Part shown: positions 16,394-24,116 of the stretch, one piece after another
How the letters are laid out: every line of letters begins with the position of its first letter
Position numbering within the stretch: position 1 is the stretch's first letter
NCBI GenBank assembly: GCA_003250495.1
Contig: QKGH01000180.1
Location: 1-57,296, forward strand
Direction of reading: 5' to 3'
DNA: 57,296 nt
Origin: Marinobacterium sp.
Lineage (GTDB): Bacteria; Pseudomonadota; Gammaproteobacteria; Pseudomonadales; Balneatricaceae
The notes under the pieces: generated by a model
What the model was told of the DNA's origin: nothing
The model's database searches: none
Seen by the model: the letters and a program-made list of their open reading frames with translations, nothing else
Translations under genes and position numbers: made by a program

Positions 16394-18580
16394 ATGTTTT
16401 CACCCGTCACCGCACTGCTCGCCGTACTCATCTACATGGGGATCTTGTTCGCCCTGGCGCAGTGGGTCGAAAAACGGATCAGCAGCGGCCGTTCGCGCTT
16501 CAGCTCGAGCTGGATCTACGCCCTGTCGCAAGCGGTCTTTTTTACCTCCTGGACCTTCTACGGCAGCGTCGGTTTTGCGGTCGAGAAAGGTTTGCAGTTT
16601 TTCGGCATCTATGTCGGAGCGATGCTCGGCATGGCCTTCTCCGGGGTCATACTCAAACGCATGGTCAGGGCCAAGGAAGCCTTCCATATCACCAGCATCG
16701 CCGACTTTATCGCGACCCGTTACAACCACTCCCAGCGCATCGCCGCGCTGGTCACGCTGATCGCCCTGCTGGGCCTGCTGCCCTATCTGGCACTGCAACT
16801 GACCGCCATCGTCAACGCCTTTGCCGTGATCAGCGGCACACCGGGACAACACGACTGGAACCTGACCGGCACGCTGGTCACGCTGGTGATGATCCTGTTC
16901 ACCATCATCTTCGGCGTGCGCCGCCTGGACCCCACCGAGCGCCACCAGGGGATGATCTCGGCACTGGTGGCCGAATGCATCGTCAAGTTGGTGGCATTCT
17001 TGATCCTGGGGTTCTTCACCACCTACACCCTGTTCGACGGCCCCGCCGATCTGCTGGCGCGGATGCGTGACCGCGACCTGCTCTACCTGCTGCAACTGCA
17101 CAACGGCGCCAATAGCGGCGTCGAGTGGTTGACGCTGATCGCGCTCGGCTTCGGCGCCATCTTCTGCCTGCCGCGCCAATTCCACGTCGGTGTCGTCGAA
17201 AACGGCAACCGCAAGCACATCCGCCAACTGTTCTGGACCTTCCCGCTCTACACGATACTGATCAGCCTGTTCGTGATACCGATTACCGCCGCCGGCCTGC
17301 TTCTCGGCCTGCCCGGCGAACGCGGCGACCAGTTCATGCTGCTGATCCCGCAGATCGCCAACAGCCCCAGCATGACCCTGCTGTCGTTCCTCGGCGGTTT
17401 CGCCGCGGCCACCGGCATGCTGCTGATCACGACGATGACCCTCGCCACCATGGCCTCCAACCACCTGATCCTGCCGTTCTGCCGGATCGCGCTACCGTCG
17501 CTTGGCATCGGCGGTTGGCTGCTACAACTGCGCTGGACCCTGGTCGCACTGATCCTCGCCTCCGGTTACCTGATGGCCCGCATCCTCGGCGAATCCTACG
17601 TGCTGGTATCGATCGGCCTGATCTCTTTCGCCGCCGTGCTGCAATTCGCGCCGGCCCTGCTGCTGGGGATGTTCTGGCGCCACGGCAACAGCACCGGCGC
17701 CCTCCTGGGGTTGGGATCGGGTTTCCTGATCTGGGCCTATACCCTGGTGATACCGGCCTGGGTTCAACAGGGCTGGCTCCCCGCCCACTGGTTGCAGAAC
17801 GGTCCGTTCGGGATCGGCTGGCTGCACCCGGAGCAGCTGTTCGGCATCGCCGGCATGTCGCCGCTGACTCACAGCGTGTTCTGGTCACTGATCTTCAATA
17901 GCAGCTTCTATATCCTCGCCAGCCTGCTCTTTCGCCCCTCCAAATCCGAGCGCAGCCTGACCCGGGAGATGCTGACCTGCCTGCGCGGCGGCGCCAGACC
18001 CCGCGCCGGGGCAACCGGGCTGAACAACTATATCGAGCTCAAACCCAAGCTCAGCGAAGCGGAGACGGTGCTGCGAAAATACCTGCACCCGGAAAAGGTC
18101 AGCGCCCTGCTGGGACAGATGGGCGACGATCTGCAGATTAGCGGCAAGGAGCGCATCACCATCATCGAGCTGATGGAGCTGCACCGCATGCTCGAGCACC
18201 TGTTGGCGGGATCCATCGGCGCCGCCGCGGCGCATGCGGCCATGAGCGACGGCATCCACTACTCCGAACGCGAATCCTCCGACCTCAAGGCGCTGTACAG
18301 CCATCTGATCTGCGAACTCAACCCTCAGGTCGAGAAGCCGCCACAGAGCGGCGCGCCGCAAAATGGCGCCGGCTACGACCTGCTGGTCGAACTGCAGCAA
18401 ACCATCGAGGAGCTTAAACGCCGCAGCGCCGAACAGCAGCAGCTGATCGACAAGCTGGAGGCACGGGCGGAAAACCAGTATCAGCAGATCTTCGACCTGC
18501 GCATGGATGCGCAACGCTTGCGCACTGAGAATGAACAGCTGCGGAGCCGCCTGCTCGACACCGAAAGCGACCAGGCTTAA
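16394..18580 (+). CDS. SLC5 (sodium:solute symporter)-STAC protein with coiled-coil tail, no kinase
   Basis: A 728-residue protein. Residues 1-520 hold about 13 membrane helices of the SLC5 type as found at the N-terminus of CbrA-like sensor kinases (SSWIYALSQAVFFTSWTFYG, FHITSIADFIATRYNHSQRI, LGFGAIFCLPRQFHVGVVEN). Residues about 545-630 look like the STAC domain (ending MLEHLLAGSIGAAAAHAAM), which joins such transporters to histidine kinases. In place of PAS, HisKA and HATPase domains there is a Gln/Glu/Leu-rich coiled coil of about 60 residues ending at 728. It may transport or sense an organic solute and signal through a partner. The stop sits at a natural hairpin, so truncation by sequencing error seems unlikely. 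The substrate is unknown. Confidence 0.8.
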   Translation: MFSPVTALLAVLIYMGILFALAQWVEKRISSGRSRFSSSWIYALSQAVFFTSWTFYGSVGFAVEKGLQFFGIYVGAMLGMAFSGVILKRMVRAKEAFHITSIADFIATRYNHSQRIAALVTLIALLGLLPYLALQLTAIVNAFAVISGTPGQHDWNLTGTLVTLVMILFTIIFGVRRLDPTERHQGMISALVAECIVKLVAFLILGFFTTYTLFDGPADLLARMRDRDLLYLLQLHNGANSGVEWLTLIALGFGAIFCLPRQFHVGVVENGNRKHIRQLFWTFPLYTILISLFVIPITAAGLLLGLPGERGDQFMLLIPQIANSPSMTLLSFLGGFAAATGMLLITTMTLATMASNHLILPFCRIALPSLGIGGWLLQLRWTLVALILASGYLMARILGESYVLVSIGLISFAAVLQFAPALLLGMFWRHGNSTGALLGLGSGFLIWAYTLVIPAWVQQGWLPAHWLQNGPFGIGWLHPEQLFGIAGMSPLTHSVFWSLIFNSSFYILASLLFRPSKSERSLTREMLTCLRGGARPRAGATGLNNYIELKPKLSEAETVLRKYLHPEKVSALLGQMGDDLQISGKERITIIELMELHRMLEHLLAGSIGAAAAHAAMSDGIHYSERESSDLKALYSHLICELNPQVEKPPQSGAPQNGAGYDLLVELQQTIEELKRRSAEQQQLIDKLEARAENQYQQIFDLRMDAQRLRTENEQLRSRLLDTESDQA

Positions 18581-18584
18581 GAAT

Positions 18585-18606
18585 GGCCGCCCCGAATGGG
18601 GCAGCC
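18585..18606. terminator. Hairpin between convergent genes
   Basis: GGCCGCCCC-GAAT-GGGGCAGCC pairs over 9 positions with one mismatch, in the 36-base gap between the stops of the SLC5-STAC gene (plus) and mscS (minus). It could serve both strands. No T-run is present. Confidence 0.4.
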
Positions 18607-18616
18607 AGGGGAAGGA

Positions 18617-19423
18617 TCAGCCGGCATCGACCCGGTGATTGTGAATATCCATCTGCGGGAAGGGGATGCTGATACCCTCTTCATCGAAACGCAGCTTGAC
18701 CTTCTCCGTGGTATCCCACAGGACGGCCCAGTAGTCGCCGGTCTTCACCCAGGGGCGCACCACGAAATTGACGCTGCTATCGGCCAGCTCGGAAACCGCC
18801 ACCACGGCGGCAGGCTCTGCCAACACCCGCTCGTCGGCCGCCAGGATTTCGTTCAGCACCCGCTTCACCTTCAGCAGATCGTCGCCGTAGGAGACACCGA
18901 ACACCATGTCGACACGGCGTGTTTCGCGCTTGGAGTAGTTGGTGATCACGCCGGAGTAGATCGCCCCGTTCGGCACGATCACCTCCCGGTTATCGCCGGT
19001 ACGCAGCACGGTGTTGAAGATCGAAACATGCTCGACGACGCCGGCGATACCCGCCACCTCGACGAAGTCACCGTCCTTGAACGGACGGAATACGACCAGC
19101 AGCACGCCGGCGGCAAAATTCTTCAACGAATCCTGCAACGCCAGGCCAATGGCCAGGCCGGCGGCACCGACCAGCGCGATCAGCGATGTCGTGTCGACTC
19201 CCAACTGCCCCAGTGCGGCAACGATGATGAACAACAACAGCAATACGTTGACGATAGAGGTCACGAAGTTGACCAGCATATCGTCCACTTTGGCGCGCCG
19301 CATCACGCGCGCCGTCAGATTCACGATCTGCTTGGCGATCCAGCGACCGACCACGAAGATCGCGATGGCCATCGCGATATTGATGATCCAGGGCAAGATG
19401 TAGAGATCCCAGAAGCCTTCCAT
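18617..19423 (-). CDS. mscS: Small-conductance mechanosensitive channel MscS
   Basis: A 268-residue inner-membrane channel (E. coli MscS 286) that opens under membrane tension to release solutes during osmotic down-shock. Three transmembrane helices occupy residues about 8-30, 55-80 and 84-110. TM3 has the pore-lining Gly/Ala pattern ALVGAAGLAIGLALQDSL, followed by FAAGVLLVVFRPFKDGDFV and the beta domain (IFNTVLRTGDNREVIVPNG). The C-terminal cytoplasmic cage domain ends near FPQMDIHNH. It is convergent with the SLC5-STAC gene and divergent from the SH3-domain gene, with a 241-base gap upstream. Confidence 0.93.
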   Translation of the reverse strand: MEGFWDLYILPWIINIAMAIAIFVVGRWIAKQIVNLTARVMRRAKVDDMLVNFVTSIVNVLLLLFIIVAALGQLGVDTTSLIALVGAAGLAIGLALQDSLKNFAAGVLLVVFRPFKDGDFVEVAGIAGVVEHVSIFNTVLRTGDNREVIVPNGAIYSGVITNYSKRETRRVDMVFGVSYGDDLLKVKRVLNEILAADERVLAEPAAVVAVSELADSSVNFVVRPWVKTGDYWAVLWDTTEKVKLRFDEEGISIPFPQMDIHNHRVDAG

Positions 19424-19664
19424 TTTTAATCCTCGAGTCCATTATCCGTAGCCGGGTACGGAGCCTGATGGTGGGTGAACGGTCGAACTCCGCTAGTTGA
19501 CCAAAACTGCATCCAGATTAAAAGTATACAAATAAAGTTCTAGCGATTAGCCTTCACCTTCCCTGTTTATTGAACTCGAACGAAGATGAAGTGTCTTTGA
19601 TACATGATTTCATCCTTGATCGACCTCCAGTCTAGCCAGTGTTGCAATACCACCGGACAGTTGA

Positions 19665-20231
19665 ATGAATAAAGCGCTTATCATCACACTCGCCCTCAGC
19701 CTATCACCCGCCGCTTTCGCCGAGCAGGCTCACATTGCCGACGATGTCTATGTCTTCATGAATAGCGGCCCGAGCAACCAGTACCGAATCAGCGGGCGCG
19801 TCAGCAGTGGCGAGACGGTCACCGTGCTCGAGCGCAGAGATGAGTATGTACAGATTCGCACCAAGAGCGGTCGCTCCGGTTGGGTACCCGCCCCCTACGT
19901 CGCCAGTGGCATCAGCCAACTCAGCGAAATGCCCGAACTGAAACAGGCACTGGAGAGTAGCCAGAAGCAGATCGAGGCCCAGAAACAGGAGATCGATGTC
20001 CTCAAACACTCGGCCCAGTCCCGGCAGGCGGAGAGCGAAAACAGCCAGGCCCAGGTGGAGACGCTGCAAAATGAGATCGCCGATCTGAAGGCCCGCATCG
20101 CCAATATGGACCAGTCAAACCTGATCCGCTGGCTGACCCACGGCGGCCTGGTTGCGCTGGGCGGCGTGCTGTTAGGCTTGTTGGTCCCCTATCTCCCGAA
20201 AAAGCGTAAAGCCCGTAACGACTGGTTCTGA
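19665..20231 (+). CDS. YgiM-like SH3-domain membrane protein (TIGR04211 type)
   Basis: A 188-residue protein: signal peptide (about residues 1-19, ending AFA), a bacterial SH3 domain (about 25-82: DDVYVFMNSGPSNQYRISGR, then RTKSGRSGWVPAPYV), a coiled coil (about 90-150, rich in Gln and Glu), and a C-terminal membrane helix (GGLVALGGVLLGLLVPYL) with a basic tail KKRKARNDW. E. coli YgiM has the same layout. The SH3 domain should lie in the periplasm and may bind peptidoglycan or a wall protein; its exact role is not known. Promoter-like sequence lies within the 241-base gap before it, but no clear -10/-35 pair is seen. Confidence 0.85.
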   Translation: MNKALIITLALSLSPAAFAEQAHIADDVYVFMNSGPSNQYRISGRVSSGETVTVLERRDEYVQIRTKSGRSGWVPAPYVASGISQLSEMPELKQALESSQKQIEAQKQEIDVLKHSAQSRQAESENSQAQVETLQNEIADLKARIANMDQSNLIRWLTHGGLVALGGVLLGLLVPYLPKKRKARNDWF

Positions 20232-20344
20232 TAGCTTACGCCAATAGCCTTTATTGATCCTTCTCATTGGCACCTATCAGTCTAATCGCGCTTCAATAAC
20301 CCCATCGCAGTGATATCCGAACCAATGCAAACCGGGAGAAGCAG

Positions 20345-20587
20345 ATGGAACGAGTAACGATTTTCGGCCGCGAAGGCTGTGGCTACTGTCGTCGCGCTAA
20401 AGAACTTTGTGAGATGAAGGCGCTCGATTTCCGCTACATCGACATCCATGTGGAGGGGATCAGCAAAGCCGATCTGGAAAAAACCATCGGCCGACCGGTT
20501 GAGACCGTCCCGCAGATTTTCTGCGGTACCGAATATATTGGCGGCTACACCGAGTTCGCCGCCCACGTGGCCAAAACCCTGGCCTGA
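20345..20587 (+). CDS. Glutaredoxin (GrxC type)
   Basis: An 80-residue dithiol glutaredoxin that reduces disulfides or glutathione mixed disulfides using glutathione. Motifs are FGREGCGYCRRAKELC with the CGYC active site (usual CPYC; the second residue is Gly), TVPQIF with the cis-proline, and GGYTEFAAHV for glutathione binding. A GGGAGAAG ribosome site precedes the ATG. It is a short, stand-alone gene. The CGYC variant suits either dithiol or monothiol chemistry. Confidence 0.92.
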   Translation: MERVTIFGREGCGYCRRAKELCEMKALDFRYIDIHVEGISKADLEKTIGRPVETVPQIFCGTEYIGGYTEFAAHVAKTLA

Positions 20588-20705
20588 ACCCGACACCAGG
20601 GCGGCATTATCGGCCGCGGATACGAGTTGTCTAGTCCGGTTTCGGCTTTTGGGTTTATGATTGACGACACGTCGTGATTAGATTCGCCCACCATGAGGAT
20701 CAAGC

Positions 20706-20855
20706 ATGTTGACGACCTTGATGATTCTACTGGCCTTCACTTCAGCACTGGCCTTGGCACTGGTCATGCTGAAAACCCGCAACGAGAAGCCCGTACCGCG
20801 CCTTATCCCCATCCGCATCGTCGCGGATCAACGCCCCTATCGACGCCGTCGCTAA
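20706..20855 (+). CDS. Small single-pass membrane protein, 49 residues, unknown
   Basis: A 49-codon frame with an ATG preceded by GAGG at 7-8 bases. The first 21 residues are a hydrophobic helix (TTLMILLAFTSALALALVML). A basic tail follows (KTRNEKPVPRLIPIRIV, then DQRPYRRRR), which would hold the C-terminus in the cytoplasm by the positive-inside rule. It matches no family I recognise. The gene lies between glutaredoxin (plus) and a minus-strand terminator. The same frame continues past the TAA stop into a lysine- and glutamine-rich stretch (20856-20987). Confidence 0.5.
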   Translation: MLTTLMILLAFTSALALALVMLKTRNEKPVPRLIPIRIVADQRPYRRRR

Positions 20856-20987
20856 TGCCCGCGCCAGCCTCTACCCCGCCATAACGGGCCTGCGGCATGG
20901 AACAGCGCCGCAACCAAGGTAGCGGCGGCAAAAGCAAAAGGCGATGCGCAGAAGCAGCAGCAGAAGAAAAAGCAACGTAAAAAATAA
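20856..20987 (+). other. Lys/Gln-rich reading frame after the 49-codon gene, no start of its own
   Basis: The frame of the 49-residue gene continues after its stop for 43 codons, ending ...KAKGDAQKQQQKKKQRKK before a TAA at 20985-20987. Its composition resembles a basic nucleic-acid-binding tail. In the preceding frame an ATG at 20897 gives 27 codons (MEQRRNQGSGGKSK...) that would join this tail after a +1 shift near the A-rich run at 20931-20940. It may be a broken, frameshifted or simply non-coding A-rich stretch. Confidence 0.25.
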
Positions 20988-20990
20988 CGC

Positions 20991-21021
20991 AAAAAAAAGC
21001 CGCGACCTTGACGGTCGCGGC
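20991..21021 (-). terminator. Rho-independent terminator, minus strand
   Basis: Read on the minus strand, GCCGCGACC and GGTCGCGGC form a perfect 9-bp stem with a 5-base loop, followed by eight T (the A-run 20991-20998 on the plus strand). It lies downstream of the 72-residue gene and the GGDEF-EAL gene and should end their transcript. Confidence 0.85.
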
Positions 21022-21163
21022 TTCAACAATCCACTTGCTAATTGAAGTCAAATTGCTGCTGGATACAGGAAGGGGGATCCAGCTGCCGCGGCGCTCGCTA
21101 ATCCTCAGCAGCCGCGGTTAAGGGGGCGCCGATTATATCGGTTTCCAGTAACAAATGTCACCC

Positions 21164-21382
21164 TTAAGTTACAGCTGACGACTCCGCCAGCACCTCCTCG
21201 ACCGGCCGCGGAGAAAACACGCCAAACCCCTCCTCTTCGGTCCACAACTGCAGCCCCTGCTCAACACGCACCACGTTGGTGAAACGGTTACGCAAGTAGG
21301 GCACCGCCTCCTCCAGCGTATCGATATTGCACAGGATCACGCCGCCACGGCCATCGCCCGTTGTAAACAGAAAGCTTTTCAT
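21164..21382 (-). CDS. Small protein coupled to the c-di-GMP enzyme, unknown
   Basis: A 72-residue soluble protein beginning MKSFLFTTGDGRGGVILCN. Its ATG overlaps the TAA stop of the CBS-PAS-GGDEF-EAL gene by one base (TAATG), so translation should be coupled. The sequence is mixed alpha/beta: a beta-hairpin-like start with GDGRGG, a helix with EEAVPYLRNRF, and an acidic C-terminus (TEEEGFGVF, VEEVLAESSA). There is no membrane segment and no family I recognise. An upstream start in this frame (21502) would lie wholly inside the upstream gene. It may be a partner or small regulator of the c-di-GMP enzyme; this is inference from position. Confidence 0.7.
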   Translation of the reverse strand: MKSFLFTTGDGRGGVILCNIDTLEEAVPYLRNRFTNVVRVEQGLQLWTEEEGFGVFSPRPVEEVLAESSAVT

Positions 21383-23928
21383 TAATTTGCCACCTTTTCC
21401 CAGGCTTCCGAGGAGATGCGAAGCTGCCATTGCCGATGCCAGAGCACCAGCTCGTCCGTCGGCAGCGGCCGGCAGAACAGGTATCCCTGCGCCTGGTCGC
21501 ACCCCAGCTCACGCAGCACCTGTAACTGCGCTTCGGTTTCGACACCTTCGGCCACGACACTGAGTCCCAATGCCTGGCTCATCGCAATGATTGCACTGAC
21601 CAACTGCCGATCACGGTCGGAGTCGGTAATGTTGTTAACGAAACTACGATCGATCTTCAGCTGATCCAGGGACATGGTGCGGATATAACTGAGGCTCGAG
21701 TAACCGGTACCGAAGTCATCGATCGCGACATCGACCCCCAGGCTATGCAACTGCATCAACGCCTCGGCGGTCTTCTCCGCACTGTGCAGAAAACTGGTCT
21801 CGGTCAGCTCGATGTTCAGGGCCGAGGCCGGTAAGCGGTAGCGCTCCAATGCGGTACTGACGAAGCGCGCGACATCGATATGCTGAAACTGCCGCGCCGA
21901 CAGGTTGACCGCAATCGGCAACACCAGCCCCTGGTCCAACCAGCGCCGCGCCTGCCGCGCCGCCTCCTGCATCACCCAGGCCCCGATCTCGTCGATCATA
22001 CCGGTATCTTCGGCGACCGGGATGAACCGCTCCGGCGACACCGAGCCCAGCTCCGCACTGAACCAGCGCAACAGTGCCTCGACGCCGACCACCTGTCCGT
22101 TTTCCAGCGCGATCTTGGGTTGGTAATAGAGCTGAAACTCGCCGTTGCCAAGCGCATGATGCAGGTGAGCCGTCATCAGGTAACGCGACTGCCGCTGCTG
22201 GTGCAGCTCGGGCGAAAAGAAGCTGAAGGCGTTGCGCCCCTCCTCCTTCGCCTGATGCAACGCTGTCTCGGCGGCCTGTACCAGCCCCTCCCCGTCGCCG
22301 ACATCATCCGGATAGATCGCCACGCCGACGCTGGCGGTGATCCGCATCTCAGTGGCATCGATCAGCACCGGGGTCGAGATGACCCGGGCCAGATGCTCGA
22401 GCCGCCGGTTCAGCTGCTCGGCATCGATATCGTTCAAGATCACCAGGAACTCATCGCCGCCGGGACGGGCCGCGGTATCGGTCGATCCCAGACTTTCCTC
22501 GATCCGCTGCGCCAGCGTCCGCAGCACCTCGTCACCGCAGGCATGCCCGAAACGGTCGTTGATACGCTTGAACATATCGAGATCCAGCGCCAGCACCGCG
22601 CAGCGACTGCGCTGCTCCCTGGCGTAGTGGATCGCCAGCGCCAGGCGATCGTTGAACAGCTTACGATTGGCAAGGCAGGTCACGTCGTCGAAATGGGCCA
22701 TCTGCCGGATCCGCGCTTCCGAACGCTTGACCTCGGTCAGATCGTGAAAGATCGCCGCATAACGGGCAACTTCACCGTCATCGTCGTTGATCGCGGTGAT
22801 ACTGAGCCACTCGGGATACACCGTCCCCGCCTTGGTACGGTTCCAGATCTCGCCCTGCCACTGCCCATCGCGCTTGAGGCGGGCCCACATCTGCACGTAG
22901 AACTGGCGATCATGGCGCCCGGAGCTGAGCAGACTCGGGTTACGCCCGATCACCTCCTGCGCCGGATATCCGGTAATCGCCGTAAACGCGGGATTCACGC
23001 TCTGGATCAAACCGTCGGTATCGGTGATGATCACCCCCTCCATCGAGGCGTTGATCACCTTCTCGATCAAGTGCAGGTTGTGCATCGACCGCTGCAGCGC
23101 CTCGCTGCGATGATCCAGCATCTCCTTCAGACGCGTGACGTAATCGCGCTCGACGCTATGCAAAATATCGGAATAGGACAACAGGCGGGTAACCTGCCCG
23201 TCGGCGTCCCGCACGCCCAGATGACGAAAACCGTGACGACGGAAGATCTTGCGCGCCGTAAACAGGCTCATCCCGCCATCGACCGCCATCAACTCCGACA
23301 GTACAAACTGCGCCGCGGGACGATCGATATCCGCCCCCCCGGCGAGGAAGCGGATCACATCGGTTTCAGTCAGGATAGCGTGCCGCCCATCATGCAGGAC
23401 CAGTGCCGCACTGTTCCCGGTGCTGCGCAGGCGGTCGATGATGTCGCGCATGGACACGCCGGCATCGATGCGCAGCGAAATTTTCGGCGCGATATCGGCA
23501 ACACTGCGCAGAAACAGATCGTGTTCGAGCCCCTGGTGATTGACGATATCGCGCTCACTGACGATGCCAACCAGGCGTCCCTCAGCATCGACGACGACGG
23601 CATGGCGCTGGCGTTGCCTCAGCATCTCGACACCGACCTCGTCGATAGAGGTCGACGCCGACACCAATAGCAGCCGTGGCGACATCACCTCGCGCAGACA
23701 GGGGGAGGCATGTGGATACGCCGAGCTCAGGCAACTGCTCATCGCCTCGGCACGGCTCAAGATCCCCACCGGCACCTGCCCTTCGCAGACCAGCACCGAC
23801 CCGATAGCGCGCGCCGCCATCAGCTGCAACGCCTCATCCAGGCGAGCCTCGGGAGCACAACAGACGATGTCAGTTTGACAGATTTTCTCTACCTGCACTC
23901 CCTGACTGAACGCTACTTCCTGACTCAT
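21382..23928 (-). CDS. CBS-CBS-PAS-GGDEF-EAL cyclic di-GMP enzyme
   Basis: An 848-residue cytoplasmic signalling protein. Four CBS motifs form two Bateman modules (about residues 12-130 and 140-265), followed by a coiled segment, a PAS domain (about 285-400; VNPAFTAITGYPAQEVIGRN), GGDEF (about 410-570) and EAL (about 585-830). The GGDEF signature RPGGDEFLVIL is intact, and so are the EAL motif VEALLRW and the later DDFGTGYSSLSY loop, so it may both make and degrade cyclic di-GMP. CBS modules usually bind adenine nucleotides, suggesting energy-state control. The frame is open to a TTG at 24093; MSQEVAFSQGVQ at 23928 is preferred, though its ribosome site is weak. Confidence 0.9.
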   Translation of the reverse strand: MSQEVAFSQGVQVEKICQTDIVCCAPEARLDEALQLMAARAIGSVLVCEGQVPVGILSRAEAMSSCLSSAYPHASPCLREVMSPRLLLVSASTSIDEVGVEMLRQRQRHAVVVDAEGRLVGIVSERDIVNHQGLEHDLFLRSVADIAPKISLRIDAGVSMRDIIDRLRSTGNSAALVLHDGRHAILTETDVIRFLAGGADIDRPAAQFVLSELMAVDGGMSLFTARKIFRRHGFRHLGVRDADGQVTRLLSYSDILHSVERDYVTRLKEMLDHRSEALQRSMHNLHLIEKVINASMEGVIITDTDGLIQSVNPAFTAITGYPAQEVIGRNPSLLSSGRHDRQFYVQMWARLKRDGQWQGEIWNRTKAGTVYPEWLSITAINDDDGEVARYAAIFHDLTEVKRSEARIRQMAHFDDVTCLANRKLFNDRLALAIHYAREQRSRCAVLALDLDMFKRINDRFGHACGDEVLRTLAQRIEESLGSTDTAARPGGDEFLVILNDIDAEQLNRRLEHLARVISTPVLIDATEMRITASVGVAIYPDDVGDGEGLVQAAETALHQAKEEGRNAFSFFSPELHQQRQSRYLMTAHLHHALGNGEFQLYYQPKIALENGQVVGVEALLRWFSAELGSVSPERFIPVAEDTGMIDEIGAWVMQEAARQARRWLDQGLVLPIAVNLSARQFQHIDVARFVSTALERYRLPASALNIELTETSFLHSAEKTAEALMQLHSLGVDVAIDDFGTGYSSLSYIRTMSLDQLKIDRSFVNNITDSDRDRQLVSAIIAMSQALGLSVVAEGVETEAQLQVLRELGCDQAQGYLFCRPLPTDELVLWHRQWQLRISSEAWEKVAN

Positions 23929-24116
23929 GAAACGGCTGCTGAAACCCTGCTCGAAATTCCCCGCAGTGTAGCAGCTATCCGGTTCTGGCTGAATAACCGC
24001 AAACCGCCGCCCGCGCCAAGAAAAAAACGCCCGATAGGCCCAGCGCTGCAGTCCCCGCTGGTGCAAATGCTGTATCATTGGCAGATTCGTCAATGCTCGC
24101 CAGGAGAGCCCCTGCC

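Noticed and set aside
20897-20980. Independent 27-residue gene
   Set aside because: No ribosome binding site, and the other frame looks more protein-like after the A-rich run; noted instead under the lysine-rich tail.
21880-23670. 596-codon plus-strand ORF
   Set aside because: Antisense to the CBS-PAS-GGDEF-EAL gene; no motif, no ribosome site.
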